A stretch of 64,000 nucleotides of DNA from Pseudomonas sp. P818 (lineage in GTDB: Bacteria; Pseudomonadota; Gammaproteobacteria; Pseudomonadales; Pseudomonadaceae): the NCBI RefSeq assembly GCF_000418555.1, contig NZ_ATKM01000021.1, positions 37,013 to 101,012 on the forward strand. The letters run 5' to 3'. The notes beneath the pieces are model-generated. The model was not told where the DNA came from, did no database searches, and saw only the letters and a list, made by a program, of their open reading frames with translations. The translations under genes were made by a program, and so were the position numbers. Below are positions 1 through 8,704 of this stretch, in pieces (position 1 is the first letter of the stretch; each line of letters starts with the position of its first letter).

Positions 1-238
1 TGCCGTCGAGCCAGGGGGCAACGGCGCCGTAGAGCATGAACAGCAGCGCCAGGCCGATCACCAGGGGTCGCGCATGCAGCTGCAGGGCGCTGGCAGCGTG
101 GTCGAGGAGAATGGTCGAACGCCCGCCGATCTCGAACGGCACGAAGAACAGCAGCAGGCCGATCAGGCTGTACCCCAGCAGACGGGCCAGCGCACGCGGG
201 CGCGACACGCCGGCGCTCAGCGGCAGGGACTCAGACAT
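1..238 (-). CDS. YjiH-like inner-membrane protein, N-terminal part only
   Basis: The gene runs off the left edge of the window, so only about the first 79 residues are visible. They begin MSESLPLSAG and include two hydrophobic stretches (around LIGLLLFFVPFEIGG and LVIGLALLFMLYG). The phrase FFVPFEIGGRSTILLDH recalls the YjiH / nucleoside-recognition (GATE) membrane family; this is pattern memory, not a search. An AGGAG ribosome site lies 8-9 bases before the ATG. It follows hutI and hutG on the same strand, 91 bp after hutG, so it may be the last gene of the histidine operon. Transport of histidine or a related solute would be an inference only. Confidence 0.55.
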   Translation of the reverse strand, partial: MSESLPLSAGVSRPRALARLLGYSLIGLLLFFVPFEIGGRSTILLDHAASALQLHARPLVIGLALLFMLYGAVAPWLDG

Positions 239-329
239 GGCGCGGCTCCTGGCCGCGGCGGCGGGCGGTGGTTAACATCGTGGTTTCCTCGTAGTTGTTG
301 TTGTGCGGGAAAGCGCCGGGCTTGCATGC

Positions 330-1265
330 TCAGAGGCTGAGCAGATGAATCAGCCGCGCCGCCACCTTGGCGGTGCGGTTGTCGATGTCGTAGTCGGGGT
401 TGATCTCGGCCAGGTCGGCCAGGCGCAGCTTGCCGCTGGCCTTGAGCCGTTCGATCAGCGGCTCGAGCAGCTCCAGGCGCACCCCGCGCGCCGCCGGGGC
501 GCTGACGCCGGGCGCCTCGCAGGCCGGCAGCACGTCGATGTCGATGGTCAGGTAGAGCGCGTCGCAGCCAGCGGCGAAGGCGTCCAGCTCGGCGCCGATG
601 GCATCCAGGGTGGCCTCGCGGATTTCATGGTCCTCGCGCACCAGCACGTTCAGCTCGGCGGCGCGAGAGAACAGCGCGCGGGTGTTGCTGGCGCGGCTGA
701 CGCCCAGGCAGGCATAGCGGAACGGCCAGCCGCGTGCGGCGCATTGCTCGGCGATCTGGGCGAAGGGGGTGCCGGAGGAATGCACATGAGCCGGATCGCG
801 CAGGTCGAAATGGGCGTCGAAGTTGACGATGCCGATCTTCGGCGCAGGGTTGCCGGACAGGTGCTCGGCCAGACCGGACCAGCTGCCGAAGGCCACCTCG
901 TGGCCGCCGCCGATCACCAGCGGCAGGGGGCCGGCATCCAGCAACGCACAGACGTTGCGACCGAGGCGCGCCTGAGCCGCTTCCAGGTCGCCGTCCTCGC
1001 AGGTGACGTCACCGGTGTCATAGGCCGGCGCCTGGCGATGCCAGGCCAGGTTGGCCAGCGCCTTGCGCACGCTCGACGGCGCGCCGGCGGCGCCGACACG
1101 GCCATGGTTGCGGCGCACCCCCTCGTCGCAGGCGAAGCCGAGCAGGGCCAGGCCCGGCTCGCTGGCTTCGCTGAGCGCGCGGATGCGCTGGTGCCAGCGC
1201 GCGCTGTCGGCTTCGGGATCGGTGCGGCCGGTACAGGCGCTCATGCAATGACGGTCAGCGTGCAT
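330..1265 (-). CDS. hutG: Formimidoylglutamase (N-formimidoyl-L-glutamate hydrolase)
   Basis: Last step of the four-enzyme histidine pathway: formimidoylglutamate to glutamate plus formamide (EC 3.5.3.8, arginase/ureohydrolase fold). The manganese-binding signatures of ureohydrolases are visible in order: GGGHE, NFDAHFD and TIDIDVL. The ATG at 1265 was chosen because AAGGGAG lies 9 bases upstream; the first codons overlap the end of hutI by 11 bases, which suggests translational coupling. An internal ATG at 1244 would avoid the overlap but has no ribosome site. With this start the protein has 311 residues, normal for the family. It is cotranscribed with hutI under the HutC-type operator. Confidence 0.93.
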   Translation of the reverse strand: MHADRHCMSACTGRTDPEADSARWHQRIRALSEASEPGLALLGFACDEGVRRNHGRVGAAGAPSSVRKALANLAWHRQAPAYDTGDVTCEDGDLEAAQARLGRNVCALLDAGPLPLVIGGGHEVAFGSWSGLAEHLSGNPAPKIGIVNFDAHFDLRDPAHVHSSGTPFAQIAEQCAARGWPFRYACLGVSRASNTRALFSRAAELNVLVREDHEIREATLDAIGAELDAFAAGCDALYLTIDIDVLPACEAPGVSAPAARGVRLELLEPLIERLKASGKLRLADLAEINPDYDIDNRTAKVAARLIHLLSL

Positions 1266-2472
1266 AAACCACTTCTCCCTTGAAAACGCGCTGGCGCAGG
1301 CGTCCGGCCTGCACCGCATAGGCCAGTTCGGCCGGTTGCTGGATGTCCCACAGGCACAGGTCGGCAGGCGCGCCGACGGCGATGCGGCCGAGGTCGGGCA
1401 GACCGAGGGCACGGGCGCCGTGGACGGTCATGCCGGCCAGGGCTTCGCGCGGGGTCAGCCGGAACAGGGTGCAGGCCAGGTTGGCCATCAGCGTGGGCAT
1501 GCAGATCGGCGAGGTGCCGGGGTTGGCGTCGCTGGCCACGGCCATCGGCACGCCGTACTGACGCAGCAGTTCGATGGGCGGCAGCTGGGTTTCGCGCAGC
1601 ACGTGGAAGGCGCCGGGCAGCAGCACGGCGACGGTGCCGGCTTCGGCCATGGCGCGCACGCCGGCCTCGTCGAGGTATTCGATATGGTCGGCCGACAGCG
1701 CACCGTAACGCGCGGCCAGGGCACTGCCGCCCAGATTGGACAGCTGCTCGGCATGTGCCTTGATCGCCAGACCATGGGCCTTGGCCGCCTGGTAGATGCG
1801 TTCGCACTGCGCCGGGGAGAAACCGATGCCTTCGCAGAACACGTCCACCGCATCGGCCAGGCCTTCGGCGGCGGCGGCCGGAATCATCTCGTCGCAGACC
1901 AGGCTCACATAGTCGTCGGCGCGACCGGCGTATTCCGGCGGCAGCGCGTGGGCGCCGAGCAGCGTGGGGATCACCCGCACCGGGCGCAGCTGGCCGAGGC
2001 GGCGGGCCACGCGCAGCATCTTCAGCTCATCGGCGACGGTCAGGCCGTAACCGGACTTGATCTCCACCGTGGTCACGCCATCGGCCAGCAGCGCATCGAG
2101 GCGCGGCAGGCTGGCGGCGATCAGCTCGTCCTCGCTGGCCGCGCGAGTGGCGCGCACGCTGCTGAGAATGCCGCCGCCGGCGCGGGCGATCTCTTCGTAG
2201 CTGACGCCCTCCAGGCGCTGCTCGAACTCGCCGGCGCGGTTGCCGGCGTAGACCAGGTGGGTGTGGCAGTCGACCAGGCCGGGAGTCATCACGCCACCGC
2301 GCCCCACTTCGACTGCACCTTGAGCCTGCGCCTCGTCGAAGGTGCGCGACGGCCACATGCCGGCAATGCAACCGTCCTCGACCAGCACGTTCATCGCCTC
2401 GTCCAGCTGCGCCAGGCCATCGAAGACCTGCACATCTCGCCAGAGCTGTTTCGAGGTGGAATGCATCGGCAT
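1255..2472 (-). CDS. hutI: Imidazolonepropionase
   Basis: Third enzyme of histidine degradation; it hydrolyses 4-imidazolone-5-propanoate to formimidoylglutamate (EC 3.5.2.7) in the cytoplasm. It is an amidohydrolase-superfamily metalloenzyme: the zinc/iron ligands appear in DCHTHLVYAG (His70 and His72), followed by EIKSGYGL, a HAEQ motif and SDANPGTSP. The length of 405 residues is typical. The ATG at 2472 has GGGAG six bases upstream; six bases further in lies a second possible ATG. First gene of a minus-strand run with hutG, with a convincing sigma-70 promoter whose -10 overlaps a HutC palindrome. Confidence 0.96.
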   Translation of the reverse strand: MPMHSTSKQLWRDVQVFDGLAQLDEAMNVLVEDGCIAGMWPSRTFDEAQAQGAVEVGRGGVMTPGLVDCHTHLVYAGNRAGEFEQRLEGVSYEEIARAGGGILSSVRATRAASEDELIAASLPRLDALLADGVTTVEIKSGYGLTVADELKMLRVARRLGQLRPVRVIPTLLGAHALPPEYAGRADDYVSLVCDEMIPAAAAEGLADAVDVFCEGIGFSPAQCERIYQAAKAHGLAIKAHAEQLSNLGGSALAARYGALSADHIEYLDEAGVRAMAEAGTVAVLLPGAFHVLRETQLPPIELLRQYGVPMAVASDANPGTSPICMPTLMANLACTLFRLTPREALAGMTVHGARALGLPDLGRIAVGAPADLCLWDIQQPAELAYAVQAGRLRQRVFKGEVVYAR

Positions 2473-2491
2473 GAAATTCTCCCGACTTGTT

Positions 2492-2503
2492 TTGTATATA
2501 CAA
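2492..2503. promoter_or_regulatory. HutC-type operator 1
   Basis: A perfect palindrome TTGTATATACAA matching the TGTA-N2-TACA pattern described for the GntR-family histidine/urocanate repressor HutC of pseudomonads. It lies 20 bp from the hutI start, on the hutI side of the divergent hutI/hutD intergenic region. Confidence 0.7.
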
Positions 2504-2528
2504 TATGAGCGGATTAAACCAGCGTCAA
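2500..2528 (-). promoter_or_regulatory. Predicted sigma-70 promoter of hutIG
   Basis: Read on the minus strand: -35 TTGACG, a 17-base spacer, then -10 TATTGT. The -10 hexamer runs directly into the TGTATATACA palindrome, so a repressor bound there would block RNA polymerase. The start site would fall about 20 bases before the hutI ATG region. Confidence 0.55.
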
Positions 2529-2675
2529 GCCAGCACAATCAAAACCACCCGACTTTCATCCCCCTTGATGAAACGCCGGATGTCTATGCAAATAGCTAAA
2601 AAACCGGGTACGGACCTATACTCACAGACTCCGGCAACAGCTCAAGAAGCGGAATCCTTTATCTCCTTCACACTT

Positions 2676-2689
2676 AATGTATATACATT
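2676..2689. promoter_or_regulatory. HutC-type operator 2
   Basis: A second perfect palindrome, AATGTATATACATT, with the same TGTATATACA core as operator 1. It sits 10 bp before the hutD ATG and almost touches its GGAG ribosome site. The two cores are 185 bp apart, which would permit independent or looped repression of the divergent genes. Confidence 0.65.
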
Positions 2690-2699
2690 TGGAGAATTC

Positions 2700-3293
2700 A
2701 TGCCCTGCGCCCTGCTCGATCCCGCAACAGCCATTGCGATGCCTTGGAAGAACGGCGGCGGCACGACGCTGCAGCTGGCCATTTCGCCGAAGGGCGCTGG
2801 CCTGGAGGATTTCGACTGGCGCATCAGCAGCGCTCAGGTGAAGGTGGATGGTGCCTTTTCCAGCTTCCCCGGAGTCGACCGCAGCCTGGCCGTGCTCGCC
2901 GGCAACGGCTTGCGCCTGCAACGAGAGGATGGTCGGATCGAAACGCTGCACAGCGGTGGCGCCGTAGCGGTCTTTACAGGGGAAGAGGCAATCGACGCCC
3001 AGCTGCTGGACGGCCCGATCACCGACCTCAATCTGATGACCCGACGAAGCACCTGGACGCATCAGGTGCAATGGCTGAAATGGCAGGGAGCGCGGAGACT
3101 GGAAAACGATGCCGCGGTAATGCTGCTATGGAATGCCGCCCAGAGCGCAGTCGACGTGAATGCAGGCGGCGTGATGCACAGCCTCGCGGCGGGCAATGGT
3201 CTGCTGATCGAGAACGAGCCCGGCCAGCTGCATCTGCAAGCGCAACGCCCAGCCCTGCTGTACATGGCCAGACTTAACCCGTCCGCATCCTGA
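2700..3293 (+). CDS. hutD: HutD/Ves family protein
   Basis: A 197-residue cupin-fold protein of the HutD/Ves family. The family hallmark MPWKNGGGTT is at residues 16-25, followed by DFDWRIS and the later SSFPGVDRSLAVL, all typical. In Pseudomonas, HutD is reported to act as a governor that limits the induced level of the hut pathway, probably through urocanate; it is not an enzyme of the pathway. The ATG at 2700 is preceded by GGAG at 5 bases. An in-frame extension to 2487 exists but would read through the operator and lacks a ribosome site. It is transcribed divergently from hutIG and ends at a shared terminator. Confidence 0.9.
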   Translation: MPCALLDPATAIAMPWKNGGGTTLQLAISPKGAGLEDFDWRISSAQVKVDGAFSSFPGVDRSLAVLAGNGLRLQREDGRIETLHSGGAVAVFTGEEAIDAQLLDGPITDLNLMTRRSTWTHQVQWLKWQGARRLENDAAVMLLWNAAQSAVDVNAGGVMHSLAAGNGLLIENEPGQLHLQAQRPALLYMARLNPSAS

Positions 3294-3300
3294 AATGAAA

Positions 3301-3324
3301 AGCCCCGGCACGCAGGCCGGGGCT
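3301..3324. terminator. Bidirectional hairpin terminator between hutD and fadE2
   Basis: A nine-base-pair GC-rich stem, AGCCCCGGC / GCCGGGGCT, with a six-base loop, between two convergent genes. The A-rich left side and the T-containing right flank fit use in both directions. Confidence 0.75.
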
Positions 3325-3345
3325 CATTTGGACGATGCAGTGCGA

Positions 3346-5124
3346 TCAGAACTGCGCGGCATCCAGCAGATACAGCGATTCGCTACCGGCCTTGACCGAT
3401 GCACTCAGCGAATGAATGCGCGGCAGCAGGCGGGCGAAGTAGAAGCGCGCAGTGCCCAGCTTGCTGGCGTAGAACTCGTCCTGCGCTTCCTTGCCCAGCG
3501 CGGCCCGTGCCATCAAGGCCCACATATAGGCATAGGCGGTGTAGCCGAAGGCCTGCAGGTACTCGACCGACGCCGCACCGATTTCATTGGGATTGCTCTT
3601 GGCGCGATCCAGTACCCAGGCGGTCAGCTCATCGAGGTTCTGCACGGCCGCGGCCAGTGGCTTGGTGAACTCGGCGAGGCTGGCATCGGCCGAAGCGACG
3701 AAGGCCTTGATCTCGTCGGCGAAGTGCTTGTAGTAGCTGCCACCGCTGCCGACGATCTTGCGCCCCATCAGGTCCAGCGACTGGATGCCGTTGGTACCTT
3801 CGTAGATCTGGGTGATGCGGCAGTCGCGCACCAGCTGCTCCTGGCCCCACTCGCGGATGAAGCCGTGGCCGCCGAAGATCTGCTGGCCATGCACGGTGGT
3901 TTCCAGCGCCATGTCGGTGAGGAAGGCCTTGGCCACCGGCGTCAGCAGCGCCACCAGTTCGTCGGCACGCTTGGCGGTTTCCCTGTCCTCGCTGTACTTG
4001 GCGGTATCGAGCTGCATGGCGACGTAGCTGGAGAAGGCGCGACCGCCCTCGTTCAACGCCTTCATGGTCAGCAGCATGCGGCGCACGTCCGGATGCACGA
4101 TGATCGGGTCGGCGGCCTTGTCCTTGGCGACCGGGCCGGTCGGTGCACGGCTCTGGATACGCTCGCGGGCGTATTCGATGGCGCTCTGGTAGCTGCGTTC
4201 ACCGAGAGACAGGCCCTGGATGCCGACGCCCAGACGCTCGTAGTTCATCATGGTGAACATCGCCGCCAGGCCCTTGTTCACTTCGCCGATCAGGTAGCCG
4301 GTGGCACCGTCGAAGTTCATCACGCAGGTTGCCGAGGCCTTGATGCCCATCTTGTGCTCGATGGAGCCGCAACCCAGAGCGTTCTTCTCGCCCAGCGAGC
4401 CGTCGGCGTTCACCATGATCTTCGGCACCAGGAACAGCGAAATGCCTTTCGGCCCGGCCGGTGCATCGGGCAGCTTGGCCAGCACCAGATGGATGATGTT
4501 CTCGGTCAGGTCGTGCTCGCCGCCGGTGATGAAAATCTTGGTGCCGCTGACACGATAGCTGCCATCGGCCTGCGGTTCCGCCTTGGTGCGGATGATGCCG
4601 AGGTCGGTGCCGGCATGCGGCTCGGTCAGGCACATGGAGCCGGCCCAGCGGCCTTCGTACATGTTCGGCAGATACTGCGCCTTCAGTTCTTCGCTGGCGT
4701 GGTTGAGGATCGACAGGCAGGCGCCGGAAGTCAGCATCGGGTACAGGCCGAAGGACAGGCTGGCCGAGTTGACCATCTCCTCGACCTGGGCGCCGATCAC
4801 CTTGGGCATGCCCATGCCACCGAACTCGGGCGAACCGCCGACGCCGACCCAGCCGCCTTCAGCGTAGGTACGGTAGGCCTCGGGGAAACCGGCCGGAGTC
4901 TTCACCACGCCGTTGTCCCAGGAGCAGCCCTCCTCGTCGCCGCTGCGGTTCAACGGGGCGATACTGCCCGCGGTGACCTTGCCGGCCTCTTCGAGAATGG
5001 CATTGGCGGTTTCTTCATCCACCACCTCGGCCAGGGCCGGCAGCTCGGCCCAGAGCCTGGAGACTTCGAATACTTCATTGAGCACGAAGCGCATGTCGCG
5101 CAGGGGGGCTTTGTAATCGGCCAT
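3346..5124 (-). CDS. fadE2: Acyl-CoA dehydrogenase, FadE2-like
   Basis: FAD-dependent acyl-CoA dehydrogenase of the roughly 600-residue FadE type (592 residues). It starts MADYKAPLRDMRF and has the N-terminal, middle (MCLTEPHAGTDLG, TGTKIFITGGEHD) and C-terminal acyl-CoA dehydrogenase domains plus the extra C-terminal helical domain. The catalytic glutamate is in IYEGTNGIQ (Glu442). It catalyses the first oxidation of beta-oxidation, passing electrons to ETF. By order and length it corresponds to P. aeruginosa PA0508, reported to act on medium-chain substrates (from memory). GAGGA precedes the ATG. No PsrA box was seen upstream, unlike fadE1. Confidence 0.85.
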   Translation of the reverse strand: MADYKAPLRDMRFVLNEVFEVSRLWAELPALAEVVDEETANAILEEAGKVTAGSIAPLNRSGDEEGCSWDNGVVKTPAGFPEAYRTYAEGGWVGVGGSPEFGGMGMPKVIGAQVEEMVNSASLSFGLYPMLTSGACLSILNHASEELKAQYLPNMYEGRWAGSMCLTEPHAGTDLGIIRTKAEPQADGSYRVSGTKIFITGGEHDLTENIIHLVLAKLPDAPAGPKGISLFLVPKIMVNADGSLGEKNALGCGSIEHKMGIKASATCVMNFDGATGYLIGEVNKGLAAMFTMMNYERLGVGIQGLSLGERSYQSAIEYARERIQSRAPTGPVAKDKAADPIIVHPDVRRMLLTMKALNEGGRAFSSYVAMQLDTAKYSEDRETAKRADELVALLTPVAKAFLTDMALETTVHGQQIFGGHGFIREWGQEQLVRDCRITQIYEGTNGIQSLDLMGRKIVGSGGSYYKHFADEIKAFVASADASLAEFTKPLAAAVQNLDELTAWVLDRAKSNPNEIGAASVEYLQAFGYTAYAYMWALMARAALGKEAQDEFYASKLGTARFYFARLLPRIHSLSASVKAGSESLYLLDAAQF

Positions 5125-5296
5125 GACACATCCTCGGAAACGGACTTACGTGAGAGGGCCGAGTTTACTTGAACAACTTTACAGACACATAGGGTCGTGT
5201 TGTGACCAGCAATTCACAAGCGGTCAGTAACTATCTGATCTGGAAAACACTCACCCGAGCGCCGCAAAGCCTTGTAACCATTCGTCTGCAAGCGCC

Positions 5297-6616
5297 TCAA
5301 TCTCGGCCTGGCGTCAGCCTCACGGCCCCCCGCCGCTGCCCCGCGCTGCGGATGCAATTGCGCCCGGCCGCCTTGGCACTATAGAGGGCCTTGTCCGCTT
5401 CCTTGATCACTTCCTGCGGGTTGCGCTGCTCACTCTGGCGCTCGGCCACGCCCATGCTGACGGTCACCGACACCTCGCTAGCGGCCTTGCCGGCGCGACG
5501 CTGCTTGCCCTCACGGTCATCGCGCGGCCGGCTCTGCTTGTCGCGCAACTGCATGCGGTACTGCTCGATGGCCAGGCGCACTGCTTCCATATGTGGCAAA
5601 CACTGATCCAGGGTCTTGCCCGGGAACAGCAGGGTGAACTCCTCGCCACCGTAGCGATAGGCCTTGCCGCCACCAGCGACCTTGCGCAGCTGGCTGGCGA
5701 CCAGACGCAGCACCTGATCGCCAACATCGTGACCGTGGGTGTCGTTGAATTTCTTGAAGTGATCGACGTCGACCATGGCGATCACGTAGTCGCGCCCCAG
5801 GCGTTGCAGCCGCTCGTTGAGCGCGCGCCGGCCGGGCAGCCCGGTCAGCTCGTCGCGAAAGGCCATCTGGTAGGCCTCGTGCGCCACGGCGGCCACCAGC
5901 ATGAGCATCACCAGGCTGATCATCACCTGCAGCGCGTTGGCCAGGATGAACACCTGCGGCAGCATCCACAGCAGGCCGAACAGCCCCACCAATTGCGCCG
6001 CATGCAGCGGACGCGGACGGCGCAGGTACTGCGCCAGCAAGGCGATGAATGCCAGCAGGAACGCCAGGTAGGACAGTTGCGCGAGGTTCATCCAGGCGCC
6101 GTGCAGCGATGGCCAGTGAATCTGCGCCAGCCAGTCGGCAATGCCCTGCGGATAACGACGCGCCAGCCCGACGGCCACGGCGCTGGCCGCCAGCAGCACG
6201 AGGGAACGGGCGAAGATGTCCTGCAGCAGATGCGAACGCTCCTCCCAGCAGCCGTAGAGGGCATAAAGCAGGGGCAACAGCAGGCAGATCAGGTGAAATA
6301 CCAGTGCAGCGTCGTCGCGCACCTGGCCGCTGTCACGAAAGTGATCGACCTGGGTATCCAGCAGGAAATAGCCGACATACAGCGCCAGCAGCAGAAACAC
6401 TTCGCGCTGACGGCCATAGACCAGGCAGAAGGCGCCGCCAAGGAGCAACAGCAGAGTCGGTAGCACGTTGAACAGGGAGAGGAAGAACTCGCTCAACACC
6501 GGCAAGCGCGCAGCCACCAACGCGCCGACCAGCAGGGGCAGCGAGGAGTAGAAATGACTGAGGCGCAGATTGGCCAGGCGGATCACGCTGACATCCTTGG
6601 CGAGAGATGAAGGCAT
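5297..6616 (-). CDS. Membrane diguanylate cyclase (GGDEF domain)
   Basis: 439 residues. The first ~245 residues hold about seven or eight hydrophobic segments, probably a membrane sensor; the GGDEF domain follows, with DELTGLPGRR, MVDVDHFKKFND and the active-site variant GGEEF at 323-327. GGEEF proteins are usually active, so c-di-GMP synthesis from two GTP is likely. The inhibitory RxxD site expected just before GGEEF is absent. A strongly basic, polar insert (about residues 351-377, rich in R, K, D and Q) separates the domain core from the VTVSMGVAE strand. It sits between the two acyl-CoA dehydrogenase genes on the same strand. I cannot assign a specific orthologue. Confidence 0.88.
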   Translation of the reverse strand: MPSSLAKDVSVIRLANLRLSHFYSSLPLLVGALVAARLPVLSEFFLSLFNVLPTLLLLLGGAFCLVYGRQREVFLLLALYVGYFLLDTQVDHFRDSGQVRDDAALVFHLICLLLPLLYALYGCWEERSHLLQDIFARSLVLLAASAVAVGLARRYPQGIADWLAQIHWPSLHGAWMNLAQLSYLAFLLAFIALLAQYLRRPRPLHAAQLVGLFGLLWMLPQVFILANALQVMISLVMLMLVAAVAHEAYQMAFRDELTGLPGRRALNERLQRLGRDYVIAMVDVDHFKKFNDTHGHDVGDQVLRLVASQLRKVAGGGKAYRYGGEEFTLLFPGKTLDQCLPHMEAVRLAIEQYRMQLRDKQSRPRDDREGKQRRAGKAASEVSVTVSMGVAERQSEQRNPQEVIKEADKALYSAKAAGRNCIRSAGQRRGAVRLTPGRD

Positions 6617-6685
6617 TCTGCCTGCTTCGACTCCTGAAAACAGCGACAGGATGCGACATTCGCTTCAGTGCCCGGCGCAAAAACG

Positions 6686-6713
6686 ACAACGCCGCCCCGA
6701 GGGGCGGCGTTGT
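6686..6713 (-). terminator. Rho-independent terminator of fadE1
   Basis: A 13-base-pair perfect stem ACAACGCCGCCCC / GGGGCGGCGTTGT with a two-base loop. Read on the minus strand it is followed by CGTTTTTGC. It lies 18 bp after the fadE1 stop codon and separates fadE1 from the cyclase gene. Confidence 0.85.
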
Positions 6714-6730
6714 TATTCAACCGAACCGGA

Positions 6731-8536
6731 TTAGAAACCCAGAGCGAAATGCTCTTCGTCCATCTCCATCAGGTTGCTGGCGCCCGACAGCATGGCTTCG
6801 ACATGCGTGCGGGTGCGCGGCAGGATGCGTGCGAAGTAGAAGCGCGCGGTCTGCAGCTTGGCCTTGTAGAAGGCCTCGTCGCCAGTACCGGCAGCCAGCT
6901 TCTCGGCAGCCAGGCGCGCCATGTCGGCCCAGAAGTAGGCCAGGCAGGCGTAACCGGAGTACATCAGGTAATCCACGGAGGCGGCACCGACTTCTTCGCG
7001 ATCCTTCATCGCAGCCATGCCGATCTTCATGGTGACGTCGCCCCACTCCTTGTTCAGTTTGGCCAGCGGCTCGATGAACTCCTTGACGGAGTCGTTGCCT
7101 TCGTTGGCCTGGCAGAACTTGTGCACGATCTTGGTGAAGTTCTTCAGGGCGCCGCCCTGAGTCATCAGCACCTTGCGGCCCAGCAGGTCCAGCGCCTGAA
7201 CGCCGGTGGTGCCTTCGTACATCATGGAGATGCGGCAGTCGCGCAGGTTCTGCTCCATGCCCCACTCGCTGATGAAGCCGTGGCCACCGTAGATCTGCAT
7301 GCCGTGGGAAGCGGCTTCGAAGCCCACTTCGGTCATGAACGCCTTGGCGATCGGAGTCAGGAACGCCAGCAGCTCGTCGGCGGCCTTTTTCTCTTCTTCG
7401 TTCTGGCTGTACTTGACGATGTCCACCTGCTTGGCGGTGAAGTAGACCATGGCGCGGTTGCCTTCGGCGAAGGCCTTCATGGTCAGCAGCATGCGACGCA
7501 CGTCCGGATGCACGATGATCGGGTCAGCGGCTTTTTCCGGGGCTTTCGGGCCGGTCAGCGAACGCATCTGCAGACGCTCGCGGGCGTACTTGATGCCACC
7601 CTGGAAACCGACTTCGGCGTGGGCCAGGCCTTGCAGCGCGGTCCCCAGACGAGCGGTGTTCATGAAGGTGAACATGCAGTTCAGGCCCTTGTTGGCCGGG
7701 CCGATCAGGAAGCCGGTGGCACCGTCGAAGTTCATCACGCAGGTGGCGTTGCCGTGGATGCCCATCTTGTGCTCGATCGAGCCACAGGAAACGGCGTTGC
7801 GCTCGCCTACGCCGCCTTCGGCATTGGGCAGGAACTTCGGCACGATGAACAGCGAGATACCCTTGGTACCGGCCGGGGCATCGGGCAGGCGGGCCAGAAC
7901 GATATGGACGATGTTGTCGGCCATGTCGTGCTCACCAGCGGAAATGAAGATCTTGGTGCCGGTGACCTTGTAGCTGCCGTCGGCCTGCGGTTCGGCCTTG
8001 GTGCGCAGCATGCCCAGGTCGGTGCCGCAATGCGGCTCGGTCAGGCACATGGTGCCGGTCCACTCGCCGGAAACCAGCTTGGTCAGGTAGGTGTGCTTCT
8101 GCTCGTCGGTGCCGTGAGCGCTCAGGGTGTTCATGGCGCCGTGGGAGAGGCCCGGGTACATGCCCCAGGACCAGTTGGCCGAACCGACCATCTCGCTGAT
8201 GGCCAGGCCGAGGGATTCCGGCAGGCCCTGGCCGCCGTGCTCGACGTCATGGGCCAGGCTCGGCCAGCCGCCTTCGACGAACTGCTGATAAGCCTCTTTG
8301 AAGCCGGTCGGGGTCTTCACGCCGGATTCGCTCCAGGTGCAGCCCTCAGTGTCACCCACACGGTTCAGCGGAGCCAGAACCTGCTCGCAGAACTTGGCGC
8401 CTTCTTCGAGGATGGCGTCGACCATGTCCGGAGTGGCGTCCTGACAGCCTGGCAGGCTCTGGTAATGAGCTTCATAGCCCAGCAGCTCGTCACGAACGAA
8501 ACGAATGTCACGCAAGGGGGCCTTGTAGTCAGGCAT
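6731..8536 (-). CDS. fadE1: Acyl-CoA dehydrogenase, FadE1-like
   Basis: 601 residues, the same length as P. aeruginosa PA0506 (FadE1, reported to prefer long-chain acyl-CoA; from memory). It begins MPDYKAPLRDIRF, has MCLTEPHCGTDLG and GTKIFISAGEHD in the middle domain, and the catalytic base in MYEGTTGVQ falls exactly at Glu441, the position reported for FadE1. It carries out the first step of fatty-acid beta-oxidation. The ATG at 8536 has AGAGG eight bases upstream; a 23-residue in-frame extension lacks a ribosome site. Expression probably rises when long-chain acyl-CoA releases PsrA from the operator found upstream. It ends at its own strong terminator, so it is likely monocistronic. Confidence 0.9.
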   Translation of the reverse strand: MPDYKAPLRDIRFVRDELLGYEAHYQSLPGCQDATPDMVDAILEEGAKFCEQVLAPLNRVGDTEGCTWSESGVKTPTGFKEAYQQFVEGGWPSLAHDVEHGGQGLPESLGLAISEMVGSANWSWGMYPGLSHGAMNTLSAHGTDEQKHTYLTKLVSGEWTGTMCLTEPHCGTDLGMLRTKAEPQADGSYKVTGTKIFISAGEHDMADNIVHIVLARLPDAPAGTKGISLFIVPKFLPNAEGGVGERNAVSCGSIEHKMGIHGNATCVMNFDGATGFLIGPANKGLNCMFTFMNTARLGTALQGLAHAEVGFQGGIKYARERLQMRSLTGPKAPEKAADPIIVHPDVRRMLLTMKAFAEGNRAMVYFTAKQVDIVKYSQNEEEKKAADELLAFLTPIAKAFMTEVGFEAASHGMQIYGGHGFISEWGMEQNLRDCRISMMYEGTTGVQALDLLGRKVLMTQGGALKNFTKIVHKFCQANEGNDSVKEFIEPLAKLNKEWGDVTMKIGMAAMKDREEVGAASVDYLMYSGYACLAYFWADMARLAAEKLAAGTGDEAFYKAKLQTARFYFARILPRTRTHVEAMLSGASNLMEMDEEHFALGF

Positions 8537-8641
8537 AACGGTAAACCTCTGCGGTGGATTCCTAGTAGTTGGGGTGACCGTCTTGGCGGTCGCTCTCGGG
8601 ATCACTCCCGGCTGCCTCGCACGCGGCTGCGGTCAAAGCAA

Positions 8642-8686
8642 TCAAACAGGCGTTTGAAACATACGTTTACGCCAACCCCTTGTCAA
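8642..8686 (-). promoter_or_regulatory. fadE1 promoter with PsrA box
   Basis: On the minus strand: -35 TTGACA (8681-8686), a 17-base spacer, -10 TATGTT (8658-8663). Immediately downstream is TCAAACAGGCGTTTGA (8642-8657), which matches the published PsrA pattern G/CAAAC-N2-4-GTTTG/C exactly. The operator covers the expected transcription start, which fits repression released by long-chain acyl-CoA. The start codon is about 105 bases further on. Confidence 0.8.
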
Positions 8687-8704
8687 GCGCTGCCAATCGG
8701 CCGA

